The notes: generated by a model not told the origin, from the sequence alone. A DNA stretch of 13,380 nt from an uncultured Bacteroidales bacterium (GCA_910585445.1 CAJUEK010000055.1:1-13380); one strand, 5' to 3'. Positions 5,357 through 13,156 are shown, numbered from the stretch's first letter. Numbers and translations: made by a program.

Positions 5357-6537
5357 AACTCGTCCCTAAGCAGAGAGGCCAGCAGCTGAATGCCGGCAAC
5401 CATCCTCTCCTTGTCCATAAATGAAAAATTAAGCCTCATAGTATTTTTTCCGCCGCGCTGCGGATAGAAGAACTCACCGGCCACATATGCCACTCCTGCA
5501 TCCAAAGCCCTGTCATAAAACCGCACGGCATCAAAGCCCTCCGGCATGGTCAGAAACAGAAACAGGCCGCCCTCAGGATGCGTCCAACTGACTCCGGCAG
5601 GCATATGCTCCTCCAAAAGCGAAAGCATAAGATCCCTCTTTCCACGGTAAAGCGCTATGCTCTTTGCAAGATTTAAGTCAAGCCTGCCGCTGCCCAGAAA
5701 TTCCGCAGCCACATACTGGTCAAAGACAGGAGGGCAAAGGTCAAGCGACTGCTTGCAGACATATATGCTGTCAAGCAAGTCAGGATGAGCTATCGCCCAG
5801 CCGAGCCTGAAGCCAGGAGCAAAAATCTTGGAAAACGACCCCAGATGCAGCACCCTGTCCGGAGCCATGGAATACATGGTAGGAACCGCCTTACCGCTGT
5901 AGCGCAGCTCACGATACGGACAATCCTCAACAATCAGGAAATCATGGCGTTCAGCAAGACCTACCAGCATCTGCCGCTCCTGCAAAGTCAAGGTCTCCCC
6001 TGAAGGATTCTGGAAATCCGGTATTATATAAAGGAACTTTATCTTTTTCCCGTCACGGCATGCTCTTTCAACAGCCTCCTCACAATTCCTGCTGTATATC
6101 TCAATGTCCTGGTCATGCCTGATTCCGCGCACATCAGCACGATACGAACGGAAAGACTGCAGCGCACCCAGATATGAAGGCTCGGAAGTCAGAATCACAT
6201 CCCCAGGATCCACAAGCACCCTCGTGCACACGTCAATGCCCTGCTGCGACGAAGATGTCACCTGCACACGCTCAACGCCAACCCCATAGCGGGACGCGAT
6301 GGCCTCACGAAGCTCCGGCACGCCCTGGGTAGCCCCATACTGGAACGCACGGGCACCGTACTTGTCTATCACCTCGGACATAGTGCGGCGTATCTCCTCA
6401 AGCGGGAACGTGTCTGCAGAAGGATAGCCGCCTGCAAAAGAATATATCGAATTCAAATCGACCTTCCTGAATATCTCCCTCACAGGAGAACGGAAGAACG
6501 AACCGACATCTTCTGAAAATTTTTCTTTATAATCCAT
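5344..6537 (-). CDS. class I PLP-dependent aminotransferase, likely the DapC step
   Basis: 397 residues of a fold-type I aminotransferase resembling the LysN/2-aminoadipate (MocR-like, without a DNA-binding domain) subgroup. Visible features are FAGGYPSADTFP (34-45), FQYGATQGVPELREAIA (65-81), the QNPSG asparagine (N177), EDCPYREL (D205, Y208), the PLP lysine K237 in GSFSKIFAPGFRLGW, and an MRLNFS arginine near 368 for the substrate carboxylate. It lies between dapD and dapF, 9 nt after dapD. Context therefore points to N-succinyl-L,L-diaminopimelate aminotransferase, turning N-succinyl-2-amino-6-oxopimelate into N-succinyl-LL-DAP. It is not a DapL type, and not an ArgD-type class III enzyme. 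The substrate is inferred, not seen; a general 2-aminoadipate or branched-chain/aromatic aminotransferase remains possible. Confidence 0.85.
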   Translation of the reverse strand: MDYKEKFSEDVGSFFRSPVREIFRKVDLNSIYSFAGGYPSADTFPLEEIRRTMSEVIDKYGARAFQYGATQGVPELREAIASRYGVGVERVQVTSSSQQGIDVCTRVLVDPGDVILTSEPSYLGALQSFRSYRADVRGIRHDQDIEIYSRNCEEAVERACRDGKKIKFLYIIPDFQNPSGETLTLQERQMLVGLAERHDFLIVEDCPYRELRYSGKAVPTMYSMAPDRVLHLGSFSKIFAPGFRLGWAIAHPDLLDSIYVCKQSLDLCPPVFDQYVAAEFLGSGRLDLNLAKSIALYRGKRDLMLSLLEEHMPAGVSWTHPEGGLFLFLTMPEGFDAVRFYDRALDAGVAYVAGEFFYPQRGGKNTMRLNFSFMDKERMVAGIQLLASLLRDELCAR

Positions 6538-6546
6538 CTCTCCAGA

Positions 6547-7320
6547 CTATCGCAACAGGTCTTCAAGAGTGACAGAACCGGAAGTCTTGGCATCACGGTA
6601 TTTCACTATCACAGGACAATACAGATGCACACCATGCTCCGCTCCCGGACCTTTCGTAACAGGACGGCTTCCGGCAACGACCACCGCACCCTCCGGCACT
6701 ACCATCTGGCCCTCTGCATTAGCCCTTATATATTCACCCGACACGGCATCGAAAATCGCAGTGGATGAATTGATTACCACACCGGTACCGATGACTGCAT
6801 TCTCACGCACAATCGTGCCCTCATATATCCCGCAATTTCCTCCGATGAACACATTGTCCTCGATAATGACAGGAAGCGCCCCCACAGGCTCAAGAACGCC
6901 CCCGAGCTGGGAGGCTGCAGAAAGGTGCACATGCTTTCCGACCTGGGCACATGAACCCACAAGCGCATGGGAATCAATCATAGTGCCCTCATCAACATAA
7001 GCACCGATGTTCACATACGACGGAGGCATCATTATGACTGACGGGGCGAGATAGGCTCCCGCACGCACAGAGCTTCCTCCCGGCACGATACGCACCCCAT
7101 TGTCCGCCGTGAACCTGCGGGCAGGCAAAGTGTCCTTGTCAAAGAAAGAGAACTGCCCCTGTGTCATATCAGAGAGCTTTCCATGGCGGAAACCTGACAA
7201 TATTACCTCCTTCACCCAAGAGTTTACTTTCCATTCTCCGTCTATCTTCTCTGCCACCCTGAGACGGCCTGCCTCGAGTTCACCGCAGACCTGGTGGAAT
7301 CTTTCCAATTCTTCGTTCAT
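6547..7320 (-). CDS. dapD: tetrahydrodipicolinate N-succinyltransferase
   Basis: 257 residues from the ATG at 7320. A GTG at 7356 would add 12 residues and leave 1 nt after dapA. DapD transfers succinyl from succinyl-CoA to tetrahydrodipicolinate and acts as a trimer with left-handed beta-helix subunits. Family blocks, numbered from the ATG: RLRVAEKIDGEW (19-30), PSYVNIGAYVDEGTMID (100-116, including the catalytic aspartate), VGSCAQVGKHVHLS, GGVLEP, IIEDNVFIGG and LYCPVIVKYRDAKTSGSV near the C-terminus. Compared with the E. coli enzyme (274 residues), the N-terminal helical part is some 20-25 residues shorter from either start. Its presence marks the succinylase branch of the DAP pathway, with dapE and the adjacent aminotransferase as partners. 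Confidence 0.94.
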   Translation of the reverse strand: MNEELERFHQVCGELEAGRLRVAEKIDGEWKVNSWVKEVILSGFRHGKLSDMTQGQFSFFDKDTLPARRFTADNGVRIVPGGSSVRAGAYLAPSVIMMPPSYVNIGAYVDEGTMIDSHALVGSCAQVGKHVHLSAASQLGGVLEPVGALPVIIEDNVFIGGNCGIYEGTIVRENAVIGTGVVINSSTAIFDAVSGEYIRANAEGQMVVPEGAVVVAGSRPVTKGPGAEHGVHLYCPVIVKYRDAKTSGSVTLEDLLR

Positions 7321-7357
7321 ATCTGTTCTGAAAACGTTTATCTGTTGTCCGGGCACC

Positions 7358-8242
7358 CTATTTCAGAAGCCCGAGCTCTTTCAAAGTATCTTCCATTATA
7401 CCGTATGCCCACTCGGAAGCAGGCACAAGCGGCAAGCGCAATTCATTGCTTATCAACCCCATTGCAGCAAGGGCAGCCTTTGCAGGTATAGGATTGCTTT
7501 CCACAAAACAATTGCGGAAAAGCGGAGAAAGCCTGTCGTGAAGCATCCTGGCCTCGTCCATACGTCCCTCCAGAACGGCATGAGCAAGAGCAGTCACCGG
7601 CTCCGGAGCAATATTGGAGGCCACACTTATGACTCCGTCCGCCCCGTTCTCCATAAGGTCGAGAGTCTCGTCATCATTTCCGCTGAGCACACCGAAGCCA
7701 TCCGGACGCCTCAGCAATATCTCCAGAATCTGTTCCCCCCTGGAAGACGCCTCCTTTATCGCTATTATATTGTCCAATGCGGCAAGCCTCAGAGTTGTCT
7801 CAGCAGTCATGTTCGAACCTGTCCTGCCAGGCACATTATACAATATCACAGGTTTGTCCGAAGCCTCCGCAACAGCCTTGAAATACTGGTACATGCCCTC
7901 CTGAGGCGGTTTGTTGTAATATGGAACGACCACAAGAAAAGCATCCGCACCATGTCCCGAGAGGAGTTTCATGTTCGCTATGGTTCCGTCAAGGGAATTT
8001 GTGCCGACTCCGGCAACAACAGGACGTCCGCATGAATGTTCCTTGGCAATTTCAAGCACGCGTATCTTTTCCGCATCACTCAGGCATGGAGTCTCGCCTG
8101 TTGTTCCGAGGGGAACAAGGAAATCTATCCCGCCCTCTATCTGGCGGTCAACAAGGGCAGCGAAAGCATCGTAATCGACAGCCCCGTCCCTGAAAGGTGT
8201 GACGAGCGCGGTACCGCAGCCCCTAATAATAACATTTGCCAT
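7358..8242 (-). CDS. dapA: 4-hydroxy-tetrahydrodipicolinate synthase
   Basis: 294 residues, the normal family length. DapA condenses pyruvate with aspartate semialdehyde, the first committed step towards DAP and lysine. It is a TIM barrel using a Schiff-base lysine: K163 in IIAIKEAS. The other active-site residues are in place: GTTGE (46-50) with T47 and T48, Y109 in VPYYNKPP, Y135 in LYNVPGR and R140. The late SGNDDETLDLMENGADGVIS segment is also typical. The start ATG lies 4 nt after the dapB stop. The residues of the lysine feedback site cannot be judged by reading alone. Confidence 0.97.
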   Translation of the reverse strand: MANVIIRGCGTALVTPFRDGAVDYDAFAALVDRQIEGGIDFLVPLGTTGETPCLSDAEKIRVLEIAKEHSCGRPVVAGVGTNSLDGTIANMKLLSGHGADAFLVVVPYYNKPPQEGMYQYFKAVAEASDKPVILYNVPGRTGSNMTAETTLRLAALDNIIAIKEASSRGEQILEILLRRPDGFGVLSGNDDETLDLMENGADGVISVASNIAPEPVTALAHAVLEGRMDEARMLHDRLSPLFRNCFVESNPIPAKAALAAMGLISNELRLPLVPASEWAYGIMEDTLKELGLLK

Positions 8243-8246
8243 AATA

Positions 8247-8918
8247 TCAGTCTACAATAATCAGTTCCTTAAATTCATGTACACCGGACAGGCCTTCCGT
8301 CATCAGAGCGGCATCAACGGCTCCGGAAGCGAATCCTTCACGTGAAAAGGACTCATGGGTAAGGGTAATCCTGTCGTTCAGGCCTTCAAACCCGAGAGTA
8401 TGTATGCCAGGAATCTCTCCGCAGCGTACAGACTGTATCTCAGTCTTGCCGCCCAAATTGGCATCAACAATGTCCGCAATTGTCCTTGCAGTTCCGCTCG
8501 GTGCGTCAAGTTTGTGGCAATGGTGCATCTCAACCATATAAGGGCTGTATCCTCCTGTCTTGGAGAGCATCTTCGACACGGCATCAGCCAGCGCAAAAAA
8601 CACGTTCACCCCGACAGAGAAGTTGCTTGCCCATATCATGGTAGTTCCGCACTCCTCGAAATATGCCGTCACCTCATCCTTGATGTCAGCCCAGCCGGTC
8701 GTCCCGACTACAACTGCGCGGAAATTCTCCGCAAGAAAACGCCAGTTCGCCCTGAAAGCATCTGGAGTAGTGAAATCTATGCAGACACATTCTTTTGCAA
8801 GCGCAGGGTCAACATCGCGGACCGAATTGCTCCATCCGGCATATTCTATATTACGGGAAAGGATGATGCCCTCCACCATCTTTCCCATTTTTCCGTAACC
8901 GCTTATAAACAGTTTCAT
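8247..8918 (-). CDS. dapB: 4-hydroxy-tetrahydrodipicolinate reductase
   Basis: 223 residues. DapB reduces the DapA product with NAD(P)H to tetrahydrodipicolinate. It begins with the Rossmann loop GYGKMGKMV (7-15). GTTGWADI (72-79) and ASNFSVGVNVFF (97-108) follow. The signature EMHHCHKLDAPSGTA (130-144) holds the catalytic H132/H133 and K136. It is about 50 residues shorter than the E. coli enzyme, as usual in Bacteroidetes, mainly because the segment between the N-terminal strands (after residue 30) is compact. It lies 20 nt after lysC and 4 nt before dapA. Confidence 0.96.
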   Translation of the reverse strand: MKLFISGYGKMGKMVEGIILSRNIEYAGWSNSVRDVDPALAKECVCIDFTTPDAFRANWRFLAENFRAVVVGTTGWADIKDEVTAYFEECGTTMIWASNFSVGVNVFFALADAVSKMLSKTGGYSPYMVEMHHCHKLDAPSGTARTIADIVDANLGGKTEIQSVRCGEIPGIHTLGFEGLNDRITLTHESFSREGFASGAVDAALMTEGLSGVHEFKELIIVD

Positions 8919-8938
8919 ATAATCAAAATCTTAAATTA

Positions 8939-10315
8939 CTAAAATGTCTCGAGTTCCTCAGGATGCTCGAAAAGATGCCTGTGCAACTCCTGCACAACCT
9001 CCGTAAGTTCCTCCCTATCAACAACAAAGCTTATGTTCACAAAAGAAGCACCCTGTGAAATCATATATACATTGCATTTGCGCAGAGGCGTGAATGTCTT
9101 TTTGAGCATTCCGTTCAGACGCACTATATTCTTGCCTATCACCGAAACCTGGGCCTTGTCATCGTCAACAATAACATCCGCAAATTCCGACAGCTGCTCC
9201 ACGACCTTGTCTATTTTCTGCGAGGCGTCAACCGTAACGGAAATATTTGCCTCCGAAGTGCTTATGAGGTCAACAGAGACCTTGTTCTCACTGAAAATCT
9301 CAAATACCCGGCGAAGGAAGCCTGAAGTGTTTATCATTTTCATGGAGAATATGTTTATTACCCGTATGCTTTCCTTGAATGATACAGACTTGACGCCATC
9401 CTCAATAAGCTCGTTGCGAAGTATGGCAGTTCCCTTGCCGGAAGGATTCATGGAATTGAGCACATAGATAGGGATGCTCTTCTTTACAGCAGGTTCGATT
9501 GTGAGCGGATGCAGCACCTTGGCACCGAAATGGGCCATCTCTGCAGCCTCCTCGAATGAGATGCGTTCAAGCGAGAGCGTGTTCTGGACTTTGCGCGGGT
9601 CGGCAGTGCGTACCCCGTCCACATCTGTCCATATCTCAATCTGCTCCGCCTCTATTGCCATTCCTATGAGTGAAGCGGAATAATCCGAACCGCCCCTTCC
9701 GAGCACAGTCTGCTCACCGTCAAGATTCGACCCGATGAATCCCTGGGTAATCACTGCGTCAGCACCGCTATATGCACTTTCCACCATTGCCGGCACACGG
9801 GCACAGATTTCTTCCTCTATAGGCTCTCCCTTCAGATAGTCATTGCTGGTAATCATCATCTGTCTGGCATCTATGAAATTGGTCCTGATGCCTTTGGCGT
9901 TCATGGCAAAGCATATAACGGTCGATGAAAGCAGCTCACCATTGGAAATTATTATGGCCTTGTTCCTGTCAGAAAGTTCACCGAGGGCGCACACGGCATT
10001 GGCTATGCCATCCAAAGCGTCACATATTTCGTTGACTCTGCCGATTGCATTTTCTTTCAATGAAGGGCTATGCTCAAGCAGTTCCGCTGCAAGATTGATG
10101 TGGCGCATTCTCAGCTGGCCAAGCAGGCTGGCCGTCTCTTTCGCATCTTTTGCAGATGCCGCATCCGCTATCCTGTACAGCAGGTCGGTTACTTTGGAAA
10201 GTGCTGACACCACAACGACAGGGCGGCTCGTCAGCTTGCTCTCAACAATGGAGATTGTCCTCGTTATTGCTTCAAAATTTGCGACGGACGTGCCGCCGAA
10301 TTTCATCACTATCAT
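8939..10315 (-). CDS. lysC: aspartate kinase (monofunctional)
   Basis: 458 residues. Aspartokinase phosphorylates aspartate, the entry to lysine, threonine and methionine synthesis. The kinase domain (about 1-290) opens with KFGGTSVANFEAI (5-17). It contains RPVVVVSALSKVTD, the QGFIGSNLDGEQTVLGRGGS block with the nucleotide-contacting GRGGSDYSAS, and IWTDVDGVRTADPR. Two ACT domains follow (about 310-375 and 385-450), the site of feedback inhibition in the family, with VSVDLISTSEANISV and a closing VYMISQGASFVNISFVV. The length fits the LysC/aspartokinase III type, and there is no fused homoserine dehydrogenase. The ATG at 10315 is used here; an in-frame ATG three codons later is an alternative. 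It lies 18 nt after dapE. Confidence 0.96.
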   Translation of the reverse strand: MIVMKFGGTSVANFEAITRTISIVESKLTSRPVVVVSALSKVTDLLYRIADAASAKDAKETASLLGQLRMRHINLAAELLEHSPSLKENAIGRVNEICDALDGIANAVCALGELSDRNKAIIISNGELLSSTVICFAMNAKGIRTNFIDARQMMITSNDYLKGEPIEEEICARVPAMVESAYSGADAVITQGFIGSNLDGEQTVLGRGGSDYSASLIGMAIEAEQIEIWTDVDGVRTADPRKVQNTLSLERISFEEAAEMAHFGAKVLHPLTIEPAVKKSIPIYVLNSMNPSGKGTAILRNELIEDGVKSVSFKESIRVINIFSMKMINTSGFLRRVFEIFSENKVSVDLISTSEANISVTVDASQKIDKVVEQLSEFADVIVDDDKAQVSVIGKNIVRLNGMLKKTFTPLRKCNVYMISQGASFVNISFVVDREELTEVVQELHRHLFEHPEELETF

Positions 10316-10333
10316 ATCATTATCTTTTTGTCA

Positions 10334-11524
10334 TTATCTTTTCTGACCGGCTTCGCCACATATGTGCTCAAACATTTTCACATAATTGCGGGCCGCCTCC
10401 TCAATGTCCCCAAGCATTATATATTCGTCTGCCGTATGGGCCACCAATATGGTTCCGGGACCGCAAAGCGCCTTATGCCTAAAACGGTTAAGGTGCGGAG
10501 CGTCACTGCCGAACGCGACCGGCTTTGTCTTAAACCCGGGGAATGTCTCATATCTTGACGGCACATCTCCACCGAGACATTTTACTTTCACCGCAATGCC
10601 TGCATGTTTTCCGCCGGCAGGCTCTGGAGTATTGTGGCATCGGCTTCCCCCGTCTCTATCTGATGCCACGCAGAGTGAATATTTCGCTGCAACATCTTCC
10701 GCAATTCGGTCCATAATTTCGGCTATCATGCCGTCTGACTCAAATGTAGTCCGAAAATAAATCCGGCAAACAAGGCTGTCACTAAGGATATTCTGCGGAT
10801 TGTCACTGACCAGGCGCCCGATATTCCATGTCGTGTCTCCGAGAATGTCATCATCCGGAAAATCCGTATCCCTCAATGCATTCACAAAATCATTGAACAT
10901 CATTACCGCACTTACCCCGTGCTGAGGATATCCCGAGTGGAAAGGCTTGCCGCAAAATTCAACCTCAAAGGCCTTCGTGCCCTTGCTTGCTGACACCATG
11001 CAGTTATCAGTCGGTTCCCCCACTATGACCCAGTCTCCTCCGGGATGCTGCTGTGAGAAAGCCTTGGCACCGAAAGACCCGGTCTCCTCACCAGCAAGAA
11101 GCAGAAGCGCGAATCCCGTCCGGCCCCTGCGTTCGAGTTCTGCGCATGCCCCGTACATGGCGGCTATCTGACCTTTTGCATCACATGTCCCACGGCCACG
11201 GAACATAATTTCGCCATCTTCCTTATTTTCAGTTGCCTTTTCCGCGCAATGCCTGTCTTCTGCTGAAAAGTAAGTCAGCTTTGCAGAAGGCACAGTGACG
11301 CTGTACGGCGGGATATATGGAGGCACCGTGTCAAGATGAGTGCAGAAAAATACTTCCGGTTCTCCCCAGCTGACCAGCACATTACGCGTGCCGTCTCCCA
11401 CTTCAAATGTTTCCACGCGACGGCCCGGACCAGAGAGCCTTCCGGCCATCATGTCCGCAAGCTCCCCCTCCTTTCCGGAAGTGGAGTCAATACCGAGCAT
11501 TTCAAGAAAAAGATGCGTGTCCAT
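10334..11524 (-). CDS. dapE: M20 peptidase, succinyl-diaminopimelate desuccinylase
   Basis: 396 residues of the M20 metallopeptidase family. The di-zinc ligands can be read: H63 in CTHLDTVPP (with D65), D115 in GRGTCDAKG, E147 next to the general base E146 in GEETGS, E170 in VGEPTD, and H363 in VAHTADEY. The dimerisation domain carries H196 in GKPFHSGYP. Close M20 relatives also include acetylornithine deacetylase (ArgE), which cannot be excluded by motif alone. A shared operon with dapD, dapA and dapB makes N-succinyl-LL-DAP desuccinylation the best call. Residues ~80-106 form a charged insertion (HCAEKATENKEDGE) between the first zinc ligand and the GRGT motif. It is the promoter-proximal gene of the seven-gene operon. 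Confidence 0.9.
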   Translation of the reverse strand: MDTHLFLEMLGIDSTSGKEGELADMMAGRLSGPGRRVETFEVGDGTRNVLVSWGEPEVFFCTHLDTVPPYIPPYSVTVPSAKLTYFSAEDRHCAEKATENKEDGEIMFRGRGTCDAKGQIAAMYGACAELERRGRTGFALLLLAGEETGSFGAKAFSQQHPGGDWVIVGEPTDNCMVSASKGTKAFEVEFCGKPFHSGYPQHGVSAVMMFNDFVNALRDTDFPDDDILGDTTWNIGRLVSDNPQNILSDSLVCRIYFRTTFESDGMIAEIMDRIAEDVAAKYSLCVASDRDGGSRCHNTPEPAGGKHAGIAVKVKCLGGDVPSRYETFPGFKTKPVAFGSDAPHLNRFRHKALCGPGTILVAHTADEYIMLGDIEEAARNYVKMFEHICGEAGQKR

Positions 11525-11595
11525 ACTTTAATCTGCCGTTCTAATTGTCCAAAGAAGCCTTCCAGCATCAGGAGAGGCCCTCAAAATCACTGATA

Positions 11596-11613
11596 CGCAA
11601 AAGCGCATTTGCG
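11596..11613. promoter_or_regulatory. inverted repeat at the dapE start region, possible operator
   Basis: CGCAAA (11596-11601) and TTTGCG (11608-11613) are perfect 6-bp inverted repeats around a 6-nt spacer. They abut the -7 element and cover the likely transcription start of the operon. It could be an operator or a hairpin at the very 5' end of the mRNA. There is no lysine-riboswitch-like sequence in the short leader. Confidence 0.35.
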
Positions 11614-11614
11614 A

Positions 11615-11647
11615 CAAAGATACGAAAAAGACTTTACAGAGAGTCAG
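11615..11647 (-). promoter_or_regulatory. candidate promoter of the lysine/DAP operon
   Basis: On the minus strand, TATCTTTG (11615-11622) fits the -7 element and is preceded by TTTCG, like the DUF2147 and DUF4465 promoters. The best -33 candidate is TCTG (11644-11647), 21 nt upstream, which is weak. A start near 11608 would give a leader of about 84 nt before dapE. The promoter lies within the restored reading frame of the upstream acetyltransferase gene. Confidence 0.5.
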
Positions 11648-11662
11648 AAACTTCAATGCGTT

Positions 11663-12268
11663 TTATGATGCGGGCAGGGTTGCCGGCAATGACGCAATGG
11701 CCCTCCGGGAAACTATGGGTAACCACGCTCCCCCCCCCACGACAGTATGATCTCCAAGAACCACTCCGGGAAGAACCATCGCATTCATTCCTATCCAGCA
11801 CTTCTTCCCTATCCTGACATCCTTTGCCCCGGCACGCTTGTCCGGGTCATAAAGGTCATGGTTTTCGGTAATGATTCCCACGTTAGGCGCGATATAAGAC
11901 CCTTTTCCGATATGAATCTTGCCGATTGCCTGGAAATAATTTCCTCCTGTCTGAAAATTGTTCAGGTCATCAGGATGAAAAATGATGTTGCCGGGATTGC
12001 AGCACAGCACACGCGAAGAGCACGGCCACGGGACATGCCTGTTTATCCCCAATATCTTCTGGGTGAAAAAGCATCCCGTAACCCATGACCATCCTGGCGC
12101 TCCAGGTCCATTCAAAAACCAGCGGCTCCGGAAAACATAGGACGGATATGCCAGACGGCCTATCGACTGGCCGAACAAGTAGCATGCAAGCAGTCTTGAA
12201 TAATGTCCTGGACTGCACAAGAATTTCCGCAAACGGCTTTGCCTTACATCACTCATATTATTTTCCAT
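11663..12268 (-). CDS. hexapeptide-repeat acetyltransferase, frameshifted at a poly-G run
   Basis: As read, this gives 201 residues. Residues ~115-180 form a left-handed beta-helix of the CysE/LacA/WbbJ class: IGKIHIGKGSYIAPNVGI, ENHDLY with probable catalytic H137, VRIGKKCWIGMNAMVLPGVV and LGDHTVVGGG. The intended acceptor is unknown; sugars or surface polysaccharide are usual. After G180, at nine consecutive G (plus-strand C at 11730-11738), the sequence turns into AWLPIVSRRAIA, unlike the family. One more G would give SVVTHSFPEGHCVIAGNPAR, the expected family ending, closing at TAA 11634-11636 with 211 residues. This is therefore a sequencing error, a broken gene or a phase-variable one. 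The ATG at 12268 overlaps the phosphatase gene by 11 nt; the ATG at 12256 would start 1 nt after its stop. Confidence 0.8.
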   Translation of the reverse strand: MENNMSDVRQSRLRKFLCSPGHYSRLLACYLFGQSIGRLAYPSYVFRSRWFLNGPGAPGWSWVTGCFFTQKILGINRHVPWPCSSRVLCCNPGNIIFHPDDLNNFQTGGNYFQAIGKIHIGKGSYIAPNVGIITENHDLYDPDKRAGAKDVRIGKKCWIGMNAMVLPGVVLGDHTVVGGGAWLPIVSRRAIASLPATLPAS

Positions 12269-12755
12269 CAGTCTTTTCCAAAAGCCCGCGGCATCCGCAC
12301 ATCACGTTACGGAATGTCTTTGCGAAATCCCCTGTGTACCACGGGTCAGCGACATCTGAGAACTCGCCCGCAAACTCCATGAGCAGATGCACTTTCCCTT
12401 CGATTCCGCTTCCTGCAAGCGCCTCACCGGCAGGAACTGACGAGAAATCCCCTACAATTCCGGCAAGTCTCCGCATATTGGACCTGTCCATGACAACCAC
12501 AAGGTCTGCTTCCTCAAATTCCCGGGGCGAAATCTTATGTGCACAATGTTTTCCGGACGGTATGCCGTTCTCATTCAGCACACGAAGTGCCGGCGGATAA
12601 ATCGGGTTGCCCCATTCCTCATCCGAAACAGCTCCGGACGTGATTTCATAATCGTTCTCCAGCCCCTCCCTGCGCACAATGTCTTTCATCACATATTCCG
12701 CCATCGGACTTCTGCATATATTGCCATGGCAGAGGAACATTATTTTCTTTTTCAT
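12258..12755 (-). CDS. low-molecular-weight protein tyrosine phosphatase
   Basis: 165 residues, typical for the family. The phosphate-binding loop CHGNICRS (C9-S16) has the nucleophile C9 and R15, in the usual position just after the first strand (KKIMFLC). The general-acid motif DPWY is at 137-140 (D137). H10 replaces the more common L or V of CxGNICRSP; this is unremarkable. Such enzymes dephosphorylate phosphotyrosine, often on tyrosine kinases that control capsule or exopolysaccharide export. No such kinase is in the window. The gene overlaps the acetyltransferase and is probably co-transcribed with it; no clear promoter of the consensus type was found in front. Confidence 0.95.
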   Translation of the reverse strand: MKKKIMFLCHGNICRSPMAEYVMKDIVRREGLENDYEITSGAVSDEEWGNPIYPPALRVLNENGIPSGKHCAHKISPREFEEADLVVVMDRSNMRRLAGIVGDFSSVPAGEALAGSGIEGKVHLLMEFAGEFSDVADPWYTGDFAKTFRNVMCGCRGLLEKTDGK

Positions 12756-12891
12756 TCTTATTAAAATTCTCCGATACAGCCTTCAAATGTCCGCAAAAGT
12801 CAGTAAAAAAACAAGAAAAACTCATGACCATCCCAATAAATCTCCCAATGCAAACAAATTCAGAAAGACAAGACCTCCAAACTGCCCGTCA

Positions 12892-12962
12892 CTTAAAAAC
12901 GGTTTAAGAAAAGCCCCGGATTTTTACGGAATGCACCCAAAGAGAAATTCGGTTTAAAGATT
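12892..12962 (+). repeat. dispersed intergenic repeat, right copy
   Basis: Same orientation and layout as the copy at 196-264: AAAAACGGTTTAAG, then CCCCGGATTTTTACGG, then GAGAAATTCGGTTTAAAG. The best-matching 42 bases (12916-12957) differ at four positions. Outside the repeat the flanks are not clearly alike, apart from a weak continuation (T-rich run around 12970). Confidence 0.75.
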
Positions 12963-12989
12963 GGCCGTTTTTTAAACAGAATCATATGA

Positions 12990-13127
12990 TTGAGCCGGCG
13001 GAATCACTCCGTTTGCCATAAGTTACAGGAACAGCCCAACCCTAAGGATGCAACTGAATTATTTGAGCTGGAGGCAAGGGAGACATTAGTTTATCCACCT
13101 GTGTTGGGGATTGCATGGATAGGATGA
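12990..13127 (+). pseudogene. possible gene remnant upstream of the DUF1016 gene
   Basis: A frame is open from 12990 to TGA 13125-13127 with no convincing start. Its last ~37 codons read like protein (PNPKDATELFELEARETL, then YPPVLGIAWIG), unlike the surrounding AT-rich DNA. I do not recognise the family. It may be the 3' tail of a deleted gene or a short unrecognised peptide. The 45-codon length means chance is possible. Confidence 0.3.
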
Positions 13128-13156
13128 AAAAAGAGAGGATAAAACAGGGGCAATCC

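Noticed and set aside
7100..8035. 311-codon open frame on the plus strand across dapD and dapA
   Set aside because: It is antisense to two well-conserved enzymes with intact active sites. The translation is Ser/His/Arg-rich with no recognisable domain, as expected of a codon-usage shadow.
11525..11608. Lysine riboswitch ahead of dapE
   Set aside because: The leader is only about 84 nt, less than half the size of the lysine aptamer, and lacks its conserved junction sequences.
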